64,000 nt of DNA from an uncultured Clostridia bacterium (GTDB lineage Bacteria; Bacillota; Clostridia; Christensenellales; DTU072). Made by a program: the position numbers and the translations under genes. Position 1 is the stretch's first letter. Each line of letters starts with the position of its first letter. Below, one piece after another: positions 1 through 8,402 of this stretch. Below the pieces are notes generated by a model that had not been told where the DNA came from, did not search any database, and saw nothing but the letters and a program-made list of their open reading frames with translations. The stretch spans positions 104,134 to 168,133 of the forward strand of contig CAKQTC010000004.1 in the NCBI GenBank assembly GCA_934274515.1. Reading direction: 5' to 3'.

Positions 1-152
1 ACAAGTGTGATATTAAGGTTCTCGTCGATAAAGACGCCGTGAATAACGTAATCGGCAAAGGCGGCAAAGTCGCAAAAGCCATACGTACGCTCGTAAAGAG
101 TGCGAGCCACAAGTCGGACAAAACTTACGGCGTTTACGTAGAGGAAAGATAA
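1..152 (+). CDS. khpA: KH-domain RNA-binding protein KhpA (3' end only)
   Basis: The reading frame is open from the window edge to a TAA at 150-152 and gives about 49 residues. It contains the GxxG loop of a KH domain (VIGKGGKVAKAIR, encoded near 46-93), followed by a short basic tail and a terminal VEER. Small KH proteins of this type (KhpA/YlqC) bind RNA and normally sit between rpsP and rimM, which matches the position directly before rimM. The stop codon overlaps the rimM start by one base (TAATG), so translation is probably coupled. The start codon and N-terminal half lie outside the window. Confidence 0.85.
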   Translation, partial: KCDIKVLVDKDAVNNVIGKGGKVAKAIRTLVKSASHKSDKTYGVYVEER

Positions 153-649
153 TGCTCGAAGTAGGCAGAATACTAAAAGCGCACGGAATCAGGGGAGACG
201 TAAAAACGGAAAGTTTTATGGACTCCCCCGATTGTTTTTTGTCTATAAAACAATTTTTTATAGACGGGAAACCCTATTTTACGGAACGAATTACCGTTCA
301 CGGAGGGTTTCTTTTAATTAAGTTCAAAGGCGTGGACACGGCTAACGACGCCGAAACTTTGCGCGGAAAAACATTGCTGTGCGAACACGTTGCAGTTCCC
401 GAACCGGAAGATGGTAGGTATTACGTTGCGGATATAATCGGATGTATCGTTTCGGACGGAACGAAAGAATACGGAAAAATACGCGACGTGTTGCAATACG
501 GTAGCGCAGACGTAATCGTTGTCGAAAAAGACGGCAAGAAATCTATGTTTCCGTGGGTCAACGTTTTGAATGTTCGCGTTAATACGGACGCAAAAATTTT
601 TATCGTAGACGGAGAACGTCTTGCCGAGGTAATCGTCGATGAAGATTAA
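152..649 (+). CDS. rimM: Ribosome maturation factor RimM
   Basis: This 165-residue protein matches RimM in length and layout. It has an N-terminal beta-barrel domain beginning with the family signature GRILKAHGIRGDVK (residues 5-18) and a C-terminal PRC-barrel starting near YYVADIIGC (about residue 89). RimM binds ribosomal protein S19 and assists maturation of the 30S head. The gene overlaps the upstream KH gene by one base and the downstream trmD by eleven bases, the classic khpA-rimM-trmD order. Translation is probably coupled throughout. No oddities were seen. Confidence 0.95.
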   Translation: MLEVGRILKAHGIRGDVKTESFMDSPDCFLSIKQFFIDGKPYFTERITVHGGFLLIKFKGVDTANDAETLRGKTLLCEHVAVPEPEDGRYYVADIIGCIVSDGTKEYGKIRDVLQYGSADVIVVEKDGKKSMFPWVNVLNVRVNTDAKIFIVDGERLAEVIVDED

Positions 650-1313
650 AGTTTTGACTTTATTCCCTGAAATGTACGACAGTCTTAAAAGCGGAGTTTT
701 GGGCAAAGCGCTCGAAAAAGGTGCATTTAGTTTGGAAATAGCGAATATACGCGACTTTTCCACGGATAAACACAAGCGTTGCGACGATTATCCATACGGC
801 GGCGGTGCGGGAATGGTGATGATTCCGCAACCTGCGCACGACTCGATAAACGCTATGGACCCCGAACATAAATGTCGCAGAATTTATCTTAGCCCGAAAG
901 GAGCGACGCTTAATCAAAAAAAAGTCGAAGAACTAGCGACGCTTGACGAGATTTTGTTGTTTAACGGCAGTTACGAAGGGATTGACCAACGAATTATCGA
1001 CTTAGACATCGACGAAGAACTTTCCATAGGAGATTACGTCCTTACGAGCGGAGATCTTGCGTCGATGGTGGTAATAAACGCGGTCGCGAGATATGTTCCC
1101 GAAGTTCTCGGTAGCGAACAAAGCACGGACGAAGAGTCGTTTTCCGACGGACTTTTGGAATATCCGCATTATACGCGACCGTATGAATTTAACGGGTTGA
1201 CCGTACCCGACGTATTAATCGGGGGAGACCACGCCGCGGTAGCGCGTTGGAGAAAAGAACAAAGCATACTGCTTACCGAAAAACTAAGACCCGATTTATT
1301 GAAAAAGGAGTAA
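639..1313 (+). CDS. trmD: tRNA (guanine37-N1)-methyltransferase TrmD
   Basis: This is a 224-residue SPOUT-family methyltransferase that makes m1G37 in tRNAs reading CNN codons, which prevents +1 frameshifting. The trefoil-knot SAM-binding segments are visible: SPKG (85-88), GSYEGIDQR (110-118) and SIGDYVLTSGDLA (129-141). The EYPHYTRP segment that helps position G37 follows in the C-terminal part. The ATG lies inside the last codons of rimM (eleven-base overlap), so the start is fixed by family length and by coupling. The protein is slightly shorter at the C-terminus than E. coli TrmD, which is common in Bacillota. Confidence 0.96.
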   Translation: MKIKVLTLFPEMYDSLKSGVLGKALEKGAFSLEIANIRDFSTDKHKRCDDYPYGGGAGMVMIPQPAHDSINAMDPEHKCRRIYLSPKGATLNQKKVEELATLDEILLFNGSYEGIDQRIIDLDIDEELSIGDYVLTSGDLASMVVINAVARYVPEVLGSEQSTDEESFSDGLLEYPHYTRPYEFNGLTVPDVLIGGDHAAVARWRKEQSILLTEKLRPDLLKKE

Positions 1314-1319
1314 AAGACG

Positions 1320-2159
1320 ATGTTTATACATTGGTTTCCGGGACATATGACGAAAGCGCTTAGGGAAATGGAAGCGCAAATTTCAAAAACCGATTGTGTG
1401 GTTTACGTCCTTGATTCGAGAATACCCGCGTCGTCCGTAAATCCTGCATACGATTCGATAATTGGAAACAAACCGAGATTGTACGTTTTGAACAAAGCCG
1501 ATTTGGTGCCTCAAAACGAACTAAACAAATGGCGCGATTTTTATTCGTCCGACGGCAATTTATGTATCGTTGCAAACTCGACGATTAAAGGCGGAAACAA
1601 TGTTTTTATATCCGCACTTAACACGCTTGCCGCGCCGATAATCGAAAAATATGCGGCAAAGGGTGTAAAAAAGACGGTAAGAGCGATGGTTATCGGGGTG
1701 CCGAACTGCGGTAAAAGTACGCTAATAAACAGTTTGACGGCAAAAAAACGCACGGTTACTGGCAATCGTCCCGGAGTTACGCGCGGCCAACAATGGGTAA
1801 GCATCGACAAATACGTCGATTTACTAGATACGCCAGGGACGCTTTTCCCTGATTTTTCCGACCAAAATAAAGCGGTGGCGTTAGCGATAGCAGGCAGCAT
1901 AAAAGACGATTTGGTTGATTCGACCGAACTTGCTTACGAAATTTTACGATTTTTGAAAAAAGAATATCCCGATAGGCTGCTTGAAAAATATAACCTCGAA
2001 ACGATGCCGACGAACGACGAAGAACTGCTCGAAGCGGTTGCAAAACGCAGAGGGTTTATCGTAAAGGGCGGAGAATACGACTCAGAACGTACGTCGAAAG
2101 CGATAATACAAGACTTTAGAAAACAGGCGTTCGGCAAAATTATTTTGGAAAAGAGATGA
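1320..2159 (+). CDS. rbgA: Ribosome biogenesis GTPase RbgA (YlqF)
   Basis: This 279-residue protein is a circularly permuted GTPase, with motifs in G4-G1-G3 order: NKADL at 58-62, the P-loop GVPNCGKS at 126-133 and DTPG at 170-173. The N-terminal HWFPGHM signature is typical of RbgA/YlqF. RbgA acts on late 50S precursors and helps install late large-subunit proteins. A C-terminal helical domain (about 190-279) corresponds to the ANTAR-like RNA-binding part. It follows trmD after six bases and overlaps rnhB by four, as in many Bacillota where trmD, rplS, rbgA and rnhB are neighbours. Confidence 0.95.
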   Translation: MFIHWFPGHMTKALREMEAQISKTDCVVYVLDSRIPASSVNPAYDSIIGNKPRLYVLNKADLVPQNELNKWRDFYSSDGNLCIVANSTIKGGNNVFISALNTLAAPIIEKYAAKGVKKTVRAMVIGVPNCGKSTLINSLTAKKRTVTGNRPGVTRGQQWVSIDKYVDLLDTPGTLFPDFSDQNKAVALAIAGSIKDDLVDSTELAYEILRFLKKEYPDRLLEKYNLETMPTNDEELLEAVAKRRGFIVKGGEYDSERTSKAIIQDFRKQAFGKIILEKR

Positions 2160-2764
2160 AAGAAGAAGTCGATTTGTTAAAATACGAAAGAAAATATACC
2201 GCGCTCGGTTACGACCTTATCGCAGGAATGGACGAGGCAGGTAGAGGTCCGCTTGCAGGACCGGTTACCGTGGCAGCCTGCGTTATGAATCTTGGCGATA
2301 TTATCGACGGCGTGAACGACAGTAAGCAACTTACTCCGAAGAAAAGGGATGTCCTTTTCGATAAAATCGTAAATTCCGCCATCGGGTACGAAATCGTGGA
2401 CATCGACAACTTACGAATAGACGAAATAAACATTCTCAATGCGACGAAAGAGGCGATGAGAACTGCGATTAAACGACTTTTACCGATTCCGCAAATGTTG
2501 CTTGTAGACGCCGTAAAAGAAGAGTTCGGGATACCGTACGAGCCGATAATACACGGTGACGCTTTGAGTTATTCGATAGCCGCGGCGTCCGTTTTGGCAA
2601 AGGTTCATCGTGACAGACTTATGGGAAAATACGCGGAAATATATCCCGAATACGGGTTTGAAAAACACAAAGGATACGGAACGAAACAGCACATAGAAGC
2701 CTTGAAAAAATACGGACCGTGCCCGATACACAGAAAAACGTTTATAAAAAATTTTTTTGCTTAG
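2156..2764 (+). CDS. rnhB: Ribonuclease HII
   Basis: This 202-residue RNase HII removes ribonucleotides and RNA-DNA hybrids. The catalytic signature GMDEAGRGPLAGPV (24-37) supplies Asp26 and Glu27. The later segments LLVDAVK and IIHGDALSYSIAAASVLAKVHRD carry the remaining acidic residues and the helix found in the family. The C-terminal GYGTKQH segment and the proline/histidine-rich end are also typical. It overlaps the rbgA stop codon by four bases (ATGA). Length and motif content are normal and no lesion is visible. Confidence 0.96.
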   Translation: MKEEVDLLKYERKYTALGYDLIAGMDEAGRGPLAGPVTVAACVMNLGDIIDGVNDSKQLTPKKRDVLFDKIVNSAIGYEIVDIDNLRIDEINILNATKEAMRTAIKRLLPIPQMLLVDAVKEEFGIPYEPIIHGDALSYSIAAASVLAKVHRDRLMGKYAEIYPEYGFEKHKGYGTKQHIEALKKYGPCPIHRKTFIKNFFA

Positions 2765-2784
2765 AATAGCACGAGAAGGGGATT

Positions 2785-3141
2785 ATGGACAAATACGGAA
2801 CGGGAATAAGCGGAGAAATCGAGGCTAAACAATACCTTGAAAATTCGGGATATAAAGTAATCGAAACAAACGTTAATTTTCCCGGAGTAGGCGAACTCGA
2901 CATCGTTGCAACCGACGGTAACGTTTTGGTTTTCGTAGAAGTAAGAACTCGTTCGGATAACGTTTTCGGCAATCCGCTCGAAACGGTTACGCCCGCAAAA
3001 ATTCGTAAAATAGTCGCGGCGAGCAGAAGGTATCTTATGAAGCACAAAGCGCGTTACGGCGCATATAGATACGACGTAATCGGTATTTTACACGGAAAGA
3101 TAACGCATATAAAGAACGCCTTTTACGCGTCGTGGCGTTAA
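2785..3141 (+). CDS. YraN/UPF0102 family endonuclease-like protein
   Basis: A 118-residue member of the UPF0102 (YraN) family, which has a restriction-endonuclease-like fold. The core is visible: the N-terminal GISGEIEAKQYLE helix, then GELDIVATDGNVLVFVEVRTRS, where the family's predicted metal-binding D and E-x-K-like positions lie, followed by KIRKIVAASRRYL. Its role is poorly defined; predictions point to DNA processing. The ATG at 2785 is preceded by a purine-rich GAAGGGG site. Its place after rnhB is a widely conserved neighbourhood. It is the last gene before the separate rplS promoter. Confidence 0.9.
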   Translation: MDKYGTGISGEIEAKQYLENSGYKVIETNVNFPGVGELDIVATDGNVLVFVEVRTRSDNVFGNPLETVTPAKIRKIVAASRRYLMKHKARYGAYRYDVIGILHGKITHIKNAFYASWR

Positions 3142-3151
3142 AATAAAAAAT

Positions 3152-3334
3152 TTGACATCGAAATATATAATTTATATATAAACATAAAAAAACACTTGAT
3201 ATTTTTTTTGTGATTTGGTATTATAGACTAGACTTGCGGCAGTCCTATGCAAGAGAGCGCGATTTTTGTTTTTTTGTACGCGCTTAAATTTATGCCTTGT
3301 ATGAATGTCGTTTATATATACTTGGAGGTAAGTC
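3152..3334 (+). promoter_or_regulatory. rplS promoters and structured 5' leader
   Basis: Two sigma-A-like promoters precede rplS: TTGACA (3152-3157) with TATATA (3175-3180), and TTGATA (3196-3201) with TATTAT (3219-3224), each with a 17-base spacer. The leader after the second can fold: an outer helix ATGCAAG/CTTGTAT encloses an inner helix AGCGCG/CGCGCT with a U-rich loop (about 3247-3306). L19 leader RNAs that control rplS are known in Bacillota. I see only the simple two-helix shape, so identity with that family is an inference. Confidence 0.5.
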
Positions 3335-3688
3335 ATGGCAAACATTATTGACGTAATCGAGTCCGAAGGTTTAAGAAAAGATCTTCCCGATTTCAGAGTA
3401 GGAGATACCGTTAAGGTATTCGTTAAGGTTATCGAAGGAACGAGAGAAAGATTGCAAGCGTTCGAAGGCATCGTTATCGCCCGCAAAAACGGTTCTATCA
3501 GAGAAACCTTTACCGTAAGAAGATTGTCTTTCGGAATAGGCGTAGAAAGAACGTTCCCCGTTCATTCGCCGAAAATCGACCATATCGATATCGTAAGAAA
3601 AGGTAAAGTCAGAAGAGCGAAACTTTATTATCTCAGAGGTCGTACCGGCAGAGCCGCTAAGGTTAAACAGGCGGGACGTCGCGACTAA
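3335..3688 (+). CDS. rplS: Large-subunit ribosomal protein L19
   Basis: A 117-residue L19 that matches the family over its full length: the N-terminal helix, the FRVGDTVKVFVKVIEGTRERLQAFEGIVIARKNGS region, then SFGIGVERTFPVHSPKIDHIDIVRKGKVRRAKLYYLR. L19 sits at the interface between the 30S and 50S subunits. The start is set by a strong site (TTGGAGG) eight bases before the ATG. It has its own promoters and leader and is followed by a hairpin at 3711-3739. The gene lies downstream of trmD-rbgA-rnhB instead of directly after trmD as in E. coli. Confidence 0.97.
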   Translation: MANIIDVIESEGLRKDLPDFRVGDTVKVFVKVIEGTRERLQAFEGIVIARKNGSIRETFTVRRLSFGIGVERTFPVHSPKIDHIDIVRKGKVRRAKLYYLRGRTGRAAKVKQAGRRD

Positions 3689-3710
3689 TAGGTTAAATAC
3701 TAATTTTTAT

Positions 3711-3739
3711 ACAACCGTTCCGCCATTCGGAATGGTTGT
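3711..3739 (+). terminator. Hairpin after rplS, probable weak terminator
   Basis: A 12-pair stem (3711-3722 with 3728-3739, one G-T pair) closes a five-base loop. The tract after it on the + strand is ATTCGC, not a U-run, so simple intrinsic termination is doubtful. It may act as an mRNA 3'-end stabiliser or a partial terminator before the membrane protein gene. Confidence 0.4.
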
Positions 3740-3773
3740 ATTCGCTTAAAAAGGACTAGAAGAGGTAAAAGTA

Positions 3774-5987
3774 ATGAGAAAAACTAAGTTTTTTACGACT
3801 GTTCTCGCGATAATGTGCATAACTTTGCTCGTTTGCGTTTTGAGCGGTTGCACAAAAAAATACGAGAATATGCTAAATACCGACGACGGCATTTTCCGTT
3901 ATGAAACTCTTAAAGAGTTAAAAAAAGAGTGGGTACTGAAAACTAAGGACAGTATTACCGACGACACTAAAGTATTCACGATGAATGCAGATAAAGACGC
4001 CGATAAGTACTCTGTGGAGATTAACACTTCGGATAGCGGTTGGGCTTATATCGGACAGAGAATAAAACTCGACGCCGGGCAGTATTACCATATTAAATAT
4101 AACGTCGATATTTCTAAATTGACTGCGTATACGGCGGGAACTGCCAACGACGGCGTTTTCGTATCGTTTATCGAAGACGAGGATTTCAACTACCATAAAG
4201 GTGAAAATCAGATAGACGAAGCAAAGTTGGACAGTATGCAAATAAGCACCGGCGACAGCGGAGAAAGAAATTATACGTTTAAGGCAAAAACCACTTGTTA
4301 CGCTACTATCGCGCTAAGAGTAGGTACGGAGAAAAACCCGACCACCGCGAACGTAACGATAAGAAACTTTTCCGTTGAACGTATCTCTGCTAGAGATACT
4401 ACGCAAAAAGGGTATCACGACTTAGGTTCTTTTTCGAGCGATTACTACGGTATCAAATCGGATTTTAACGTATTTTATATTGTAATCGGAGCAATCGCGA
4501 TTGCGCTTATTTGTTATTTTGCGTATTTCGCTTTCCAAAGACATTTGCATCTTTCCAACCCAAACGTAAACGGTTATAACGGGTTTCTCGCCAAAATTGC
4601 CGACAGCAAATTTATAGGCGTGCTTATCGTTGCAGGAATAGCGGCGCTCGTGCAAATAGTGACAAACGTCATATCTACCGCTGTTGCGGCAAATTATAAC
4701 CATTCCATAATGGGATATAATCTCGAAGGGCTTACCACGCAAGCGATGTTTATTGCCAAATACGGGCCGAAAGATATGGGATTGTATTTGAGCGAATACG
4801 CTTCGACGAATACGCTTACTTATCTTGCCCCCTCGTCGTCCGCGTTGCAACTTTATTTACTCGGTCTTGCGGGACTTTTCGGAAGAATATTCGAAAAAGC
4901 GGGCGGAAGTTACTATGCGACGATGTTCTTTATTCGTTTCGCTTGCACGCTTGCCGACATCGGTACAGTTATCCTTATATATAATCTCGTAAAAAAATCG
5001 GTAGGAAACGTCGGCGGAATGGTCATTGCAGGAATGTATGCCGTTCTTCCCGTAGTATTCGCCACGAGTTCGGTTTGGGGCTACCTTGACAGCGTAACCG
5101 TTTTCCTTATCGTGCTTACCGTTTCGTTTATGTTAAAAAACTATTACGTACCGACTGCGATAACGTTCTTTGTTGCGTGTATGTTCTCGATGACGGCATT
5201 ATTCCTTGCTCCTATCGTTTTGTTGTATACGATAATGCAGTGCGTATTGAACAAGAAAAACATCATACCCGCGTCGATAATTCTCGTACTGTCGTTCTTT
5301 GTATTCTATGCGATTAACGTTCCGTTCGACTATAACTACATTACCGACGGGAAACCGTTCTATTGCTTTACAAAGGCTTGGAACGAACTCTACAAATCCG
5401 CGCTTTATTCGCGTAACGCGTTTAACTTCCAAACCATTCTCGGCAATAACTTTACCGAAATCAGCACCGCCTCGATCGTGGTAACGATTATCTTTATATT
5501 GTTCTTGCTCGGACTTATCGCGTTTGCGTACTTCAAATTCAAAAACAGAATGAACCTTGTGCTTATGGGAACTGCGTTTATCAATATGCTTTTCGTATTC
5601 GGAAACAATATGAACCCCGTTTCCATGTACGTTTCGCTCGCTTTGATGCTTATTTACGCCGCGCTTAATAAAGAAAAGAGAATTTTCTTCAGTTTTGCCG
5701 CATTCTCGGTGCTTACGTTCATTAACGTTAGTTATGCAGAACTGTTTGTCGAATACACTTCGACTGCTATCGGAATTATGGGCAAGACGCCTACGATGTA
5801 CGTATTTACCGTGTTTGAATTATTGCTTGTGCTTTATTATATTTACATCGTATACGATATAGTAGCCACAAGAAAAGTGAGAAGAATTCAACCTATGCCG
5901 CTTAATTACGGCGAATGGTTGCACAATCTCGGCAAACGTATCAAGAAGAACTATTACAAACTTGCGGTAAAAATGCAACGTAAATAA
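3774..5987 (+). CDS. Lipoprotein-anchored multi-pass membrane protein with a GT-C glycosyltransferase-like domain
   Basis: This 737-residue protein has an unusual build. Residues 1-26 form a lipoprotein signal ending in the lipobox LSGC, with Cys26 as the lipidation site. Residues about 30-210 are hydrophilic, rich in beta-strand patterns and resemble a carbohydrate-binding sandwich. A membrane segment follows at 231-255, then roughly ten more hydrophobic segments. The membrane part resembles GT-C glycosyltransferases that use polyprenyl-phosphate sugars: SVWGYLDSV (435-440 for WGYLDS) matches the WGQxDS-like motif, and GYNLEGLTTQ (from 314) sits where these families have their first outer loop. 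The acidic consensus there is not well kept, so activity is uncertain. It appears monocistronic, starting at an ATG after AGAGG and ending at a strong terminator. Confidence 0.6.
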   Translation: MRKTKFFTTVLAIMCITLLVCVLSGCTKKYENMLNTDDGIFRYETLKELKKEWVLKTKDSITDDTKVFTMNADKDADKYSVEINTSDSGWAYIGQRIKLDAGQYYHIKYNVDISKLTAYTAGTANDGVFVSFIEDEDFNYHKGENQIDEAKLDSMQISTGDSGERNYTFKAKTTCYATIALRVGTEKNPTTANVTIRNFSVERISARDTTQKGYHDLGSFSSDYYGIKSDFNVFYIVIGAIAIALICYFAYFAFQRHLHLSNPNVNGYNGFLAKIADSKFIGVLIVAGIAALVQIVTNVISTAVAANYNHSIMGYNLEGLTTQAMFIAKYGPKDMGLYLSEYASTNTLTYLAPSSSALQLYLLGLAGLFGRIFEKAGGSYYATMFFIRFACTLADIGTVILIYNLVKKSVGNVGGMVIAGMYAVLPVVFATSSVWGYLDSVTVFLIVLTVSFMLKNYYVPTAITFFVACMFSMTALFLAPIVLLYTIMQCVLNKKNIIPASIILVLSFFVFYAINVPFDYNYITDGKPFYCFTKAWNELYKSALYSRNAFNFQTILGNNFTEISTASIVVTIIFILFLLGLIAFAYFKFKNRMNLVLMGTAFINMLFVFGNNMNPVSMYVSLALMLIYAALNKEKRIFFSFAAFSVLTFINVSYAELFVEYTSTAIGIMGKTPTMYVFTVFELLLVLYYIYIVYDIVATRKVRRIQPMPLNYGEWLHNLGKRIKKNYYKLAVKMQRK

Positions 5988-6009
5988 TACGAATTATTGA
6001 CAAAAAATA

Positions 6010-6040
6010 AAACTCCGATTGGAAAAATCGGAGTTTTTTT
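6010..6040 (+). terminator. Rho-independent terminator
   Basis: An 11-pair stem (6010-6020 with 6026-6036) with loop GGAAA is followed by a run of T. It ends the membrane-protein transcript. The A-rich flank suggests it could also work for the opposing tmcAL gene. Confidence 0.9.
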
Positions 6041-6067
6041 ATGCAGAAATCTATAACAATTATACGA

Positions 6068-7264
6068 CTAAACCAAAAGAAGAGATTTTCCGAAACATTG
6101 AGAACGGTTAATTAGATTAAGCGTTCCTTGCGCGCGGAAATCGAGTTTTATAAGAAAACGCAGTGATTTATCGACTTTGTTGACGTCGGAATAACGAAGA
6201 AGAACATTGTCGCAAGATTTGCTTAGTTCGGTAAGAATATCTTTTCTTAATTTGTTAAGCGTAAGGACGTAGACGTGCGGCGGACATTTTACCGCGTCTT
6301 CATAGACGTCGCGAGTAATATCGAAAAGAGTATATAGGCAAATACGTTTTATTCTCGCCATAGTGTATTTTTTCGTCTTTGCTTTTTCTAAAAACTCGTC
6401 GAAAGTAACGGATTCCGCCGCGGCAAGTTTAAGCCTGTTATGTAAACCGCCGGCAACGTCCATATCGTAGTAATTTTCAAGGTCGTAACCGTTTATCGAT
6501 TTCATTTTGAAAAGACATAAGTCGTTGAGCGCAAGTCCGTCGCTTTTTATTTGTTTGAGATAATTATAACAATACGGATGAACGTATTTTTGTACTTCGT
6601 CGAATTGTTCGCGTCTTAGCGCGCGTCTTATCGCGCTGGCAGACGGATATTCTCCGTTAAGTTCGTTATCATTATCGTTATTTTCGCGTTTTATCGTATG
6701 AAATCTTATATTCAGTCCGAGTTTTTTCGCGGCTCTAATATAACAAATTCCGAGACAATTATTCGGTGCGTCGAGTACGCCTTTTAAGTCGGAATATTCG
6801 GCATTTTGTGCGGAAAAATCGTCCAGGGCGCGCGCATAGGCTTTTGGATAATTGTTTCCTTCCGCAAGGTAATCGGCAAGAATTTTTTTGAATTCTTCGG
6901 GTTCGTTATCGGAAAACGCAGCCGCTTTTTCGAGAAGCGCGACGTCACCGCATTCGCTACCGAAACTAAGATATTCGACGCTCGGAAGAGCAGAAACCGT
7001 CTTTAACGCGCCATATGCAAAGTTATCGGCAGGGGATATGGCGTAAACGAGAGGAAGTTCCACCACCATATCCGCACCTAGTCTGGTCGCAAGTTCCGCG
7101 CGTTGGTAACGGTCGAGAATCGCCGCGTCGCCGCGTTGCGTAAAAGAACCGCTCATTACGCATATTACGGTATCCGCACCGGTTTCTTCACGAGCCTTTT
7201 CAATGTGGCGCATATGCCCGTAAGTGAACGGATTGTATTCACATATAATCGCAGTCGTTTTCAT
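6068..7264 (-). CDS. tmcAL: tRNA(Met) cytidine acetate ligase TmcAL (YlbM family)
   Basis: This 398-residue nucleotidyltransferase-like enzyme uses acetate and ATP to make N4-acetylcytidine at the wobble position of elongator tRNA-Met. The N-terminal CEYNPFTYGHMRHIEKA (residues 8-24) holds the nucleotidyltransferase H/TxGH motif, and VMSGSFTQRGD follows. YPSASAIRRAL near the middle resembles the ISTS-like motif of the family. The start is set by AAGGAAA seven bases before the ATG on the - strand. It is transcribed away from pta, and the two genes share an AT-rich intergenic region with a palindrome. Use of acetate as substrate beside acetate-metabolism genes may be coincidence. Confidence 0.9.
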   Translation of the reverse strand: MKTTAIICEYNPFTYGHMRHIEKAREETGADTVICVMSGSFTQRGDAAILDRYQRAELATRLGADMVVELPLVYAISPADNFAYGALKTVSALPSVEYLSFGSECGDVALLEKAAAFSDNEPEEFKKILADYLAEGNNYPKAYARALDDFSAQNAEYSDLKGVLDAPNNCLGICYIRAAKKLGLNIRFHTIKRENNDNDNELNGEYPSASAIRRALRREQFDEVQKYVHPYCYNYLKQIKSDGLALNDLCLFKMKSINGYDLENYYDMDVAGGLHNRLKLAAAESVTFDEFLEKAKTKKYTMARIKRICLYTLFDITRDVYEDAVKCPPHVYVLTLNKLRKDILTELSKSCDNVLLRYSDVNKVDKSLRFLIKLDFRAQGTLNLINRSQCFGKSLLLV

Positions 7265-7282
7265 AAAAATTTCCTTTTTCGC

Positions 7283-7333
7283 TTGCTTTATTTTGCAAAT
7301 GTACTATAATTAAATATGCATTTTAATTATAAT
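7283..7333 (+). promoter_or_regulatory. pta promoter with overlapping 10-bp inverted repeat
   Basis: TTGCTT (7283-7288) and TATAAT (7305-7310) with a 16-base spacer form a plausible pta promoter. A perfect inverted repeat with ten-base arms (7305-7314 and 7322-7331) and a seven-base centre TATGCAT covers the -10 element and start region. This is where a repressor operator would lie, and it is also in the divergent tmcAL region. No known operator consensus was recognised. Confidence 0.45.
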
Positions 7334-7382
7334 CTAAAAAAGAACAAAAATAAAGCGTTTTAACGCTTTTTACGGAGGGTAC

Positions 7383-8381
7383 GTGTCAAAATTAATGGAT
7401 TCCATATACGATAAAGCGAAAACGTTGTATAAACATATCGTTTTACCTGAGGGAGAAGAAGAAAGAATTATCAATGCGGCTAAAGAAATTACCGCACAGA
7501 AAATAGCAAAAATTACGCTTATCGGAAGAAAAGACGTAATTATGGCAAAAGCAGGAAATCTTGACGGAGTTGAAATTATTGACCCTGCGACGAGCGATAA
7601 AACCGAAAAATACATCAATTTGCTTGTCGAACTTCGAAAAGCAAAGGGCATGACGAGAGAAAAGGCGGAACAACTTGTAATCGGAGATAATCTTTACTAC
7701 GGTTGTCTTATGGTAAAAAACGGTGATGCGGACGGTATGGTAGGCGGTTCGATAAGAGCAACGGGCGACGTTCTTCGTCCCGCTCTTCAAATTATCAAAA
7801 CAAAGCCCGGCGTGAATACGGTTTCCAGTTGTTTCCTTCTCACGTTACCCGACGAAGCACCCGGTCACAATTACGGAAAAGAGGGCGTGCTTGTATTTGC
7901 CGATTGTGCTGTCAATATAGCGCCTACGAGTGAGCAACTTGCCGATATTGCCATTGCAAGCAGTGAAAGCGCAAGAAGCCTTGCCGGAATAGAAGACCCG
8001 AAAGTCGCCCTTTTGAGTTTCAGCACAAAAGGTAGCGCGAAACACGAAAACGTAGACAAAGTTACTGCCGCGCTTGCGGTATTAAAAGAACGCGCGCCGC
8101 AACTTTGCGCCGACGGAGAACTGCAACTAGACGCTGCGCTCGTTCCCACGGTAGGCAATCTTAAAGCGCCCGGGAGTCCCGTTGCAGGGAAAGCCAACGT
8201 TTTGATTTTCCCCGATTTGCAGTCAGGGAATATAGGTTATAAACTCGTGCAGCGTTTTGCCGGCGCGGAAGCGATTGGTCCAGTTTGTCAAGGTTTTGCC
8301 AAACCCGTAAACGATTTAAGCAGGGGTTGTAGCGTTGAAGACGTCGTCGGAGTTGTTGCGGTTACCGCTTTGCAATGCTAA
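7383..8381 (+). CDS. pta: Phosphate acetyltransferase
   Basis: A 332-residue Pta that interconverts acetyl-CoA and acetyl phosphate. It spans the family catalytic domain, including GDADGMVGGSIRATGDVLRPAL, the serine/glycine region near the active site, and the C-terminal NVLIFPDLQSGNIGYKLVQRFAGAEAIGPVCQG block. The start codon is GTG at 7383, chosen because CGGAGGG lies just upstream. It is the short form without the N-terminal regulatory domains of E. coli Pta. With ackA 21 bases downstream it forms the acetate/ATP-generating pathway of a fermenter. Confidence 0.96.
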   Translation: MSKLMDSIYDKAKTLYKHIVLPEGEEERIINAAKEITAQKIAKITLIGRKDVIMAKAGNLDGVEIIDPATSDKTEKYINLLVELRKAKGMTREKAEQLVIGDNLYYGCLMVKNGDADGMVGGSIRATGDVLRPALQIIKTKPGVNTVSSCFLLTLPDEAPGHNYGKEGVLVFADCAVNIAPTSEQLADIAIASSESARSLAGIEDPKVALLSFSTKGSAKHENVDKVTAALAVLKERAPQLCADGELQLDAALVPTVGNLKAPGSPVAGKANVLIFPDLQSGNIGYKLVQRFAGAEAIGPVCQGFAKPVNDLSRGCSVEDVVGVVAVTALQC

Positions 8382-8402
8382 AAAATACGGGAGAGAAAGG
8401 AA

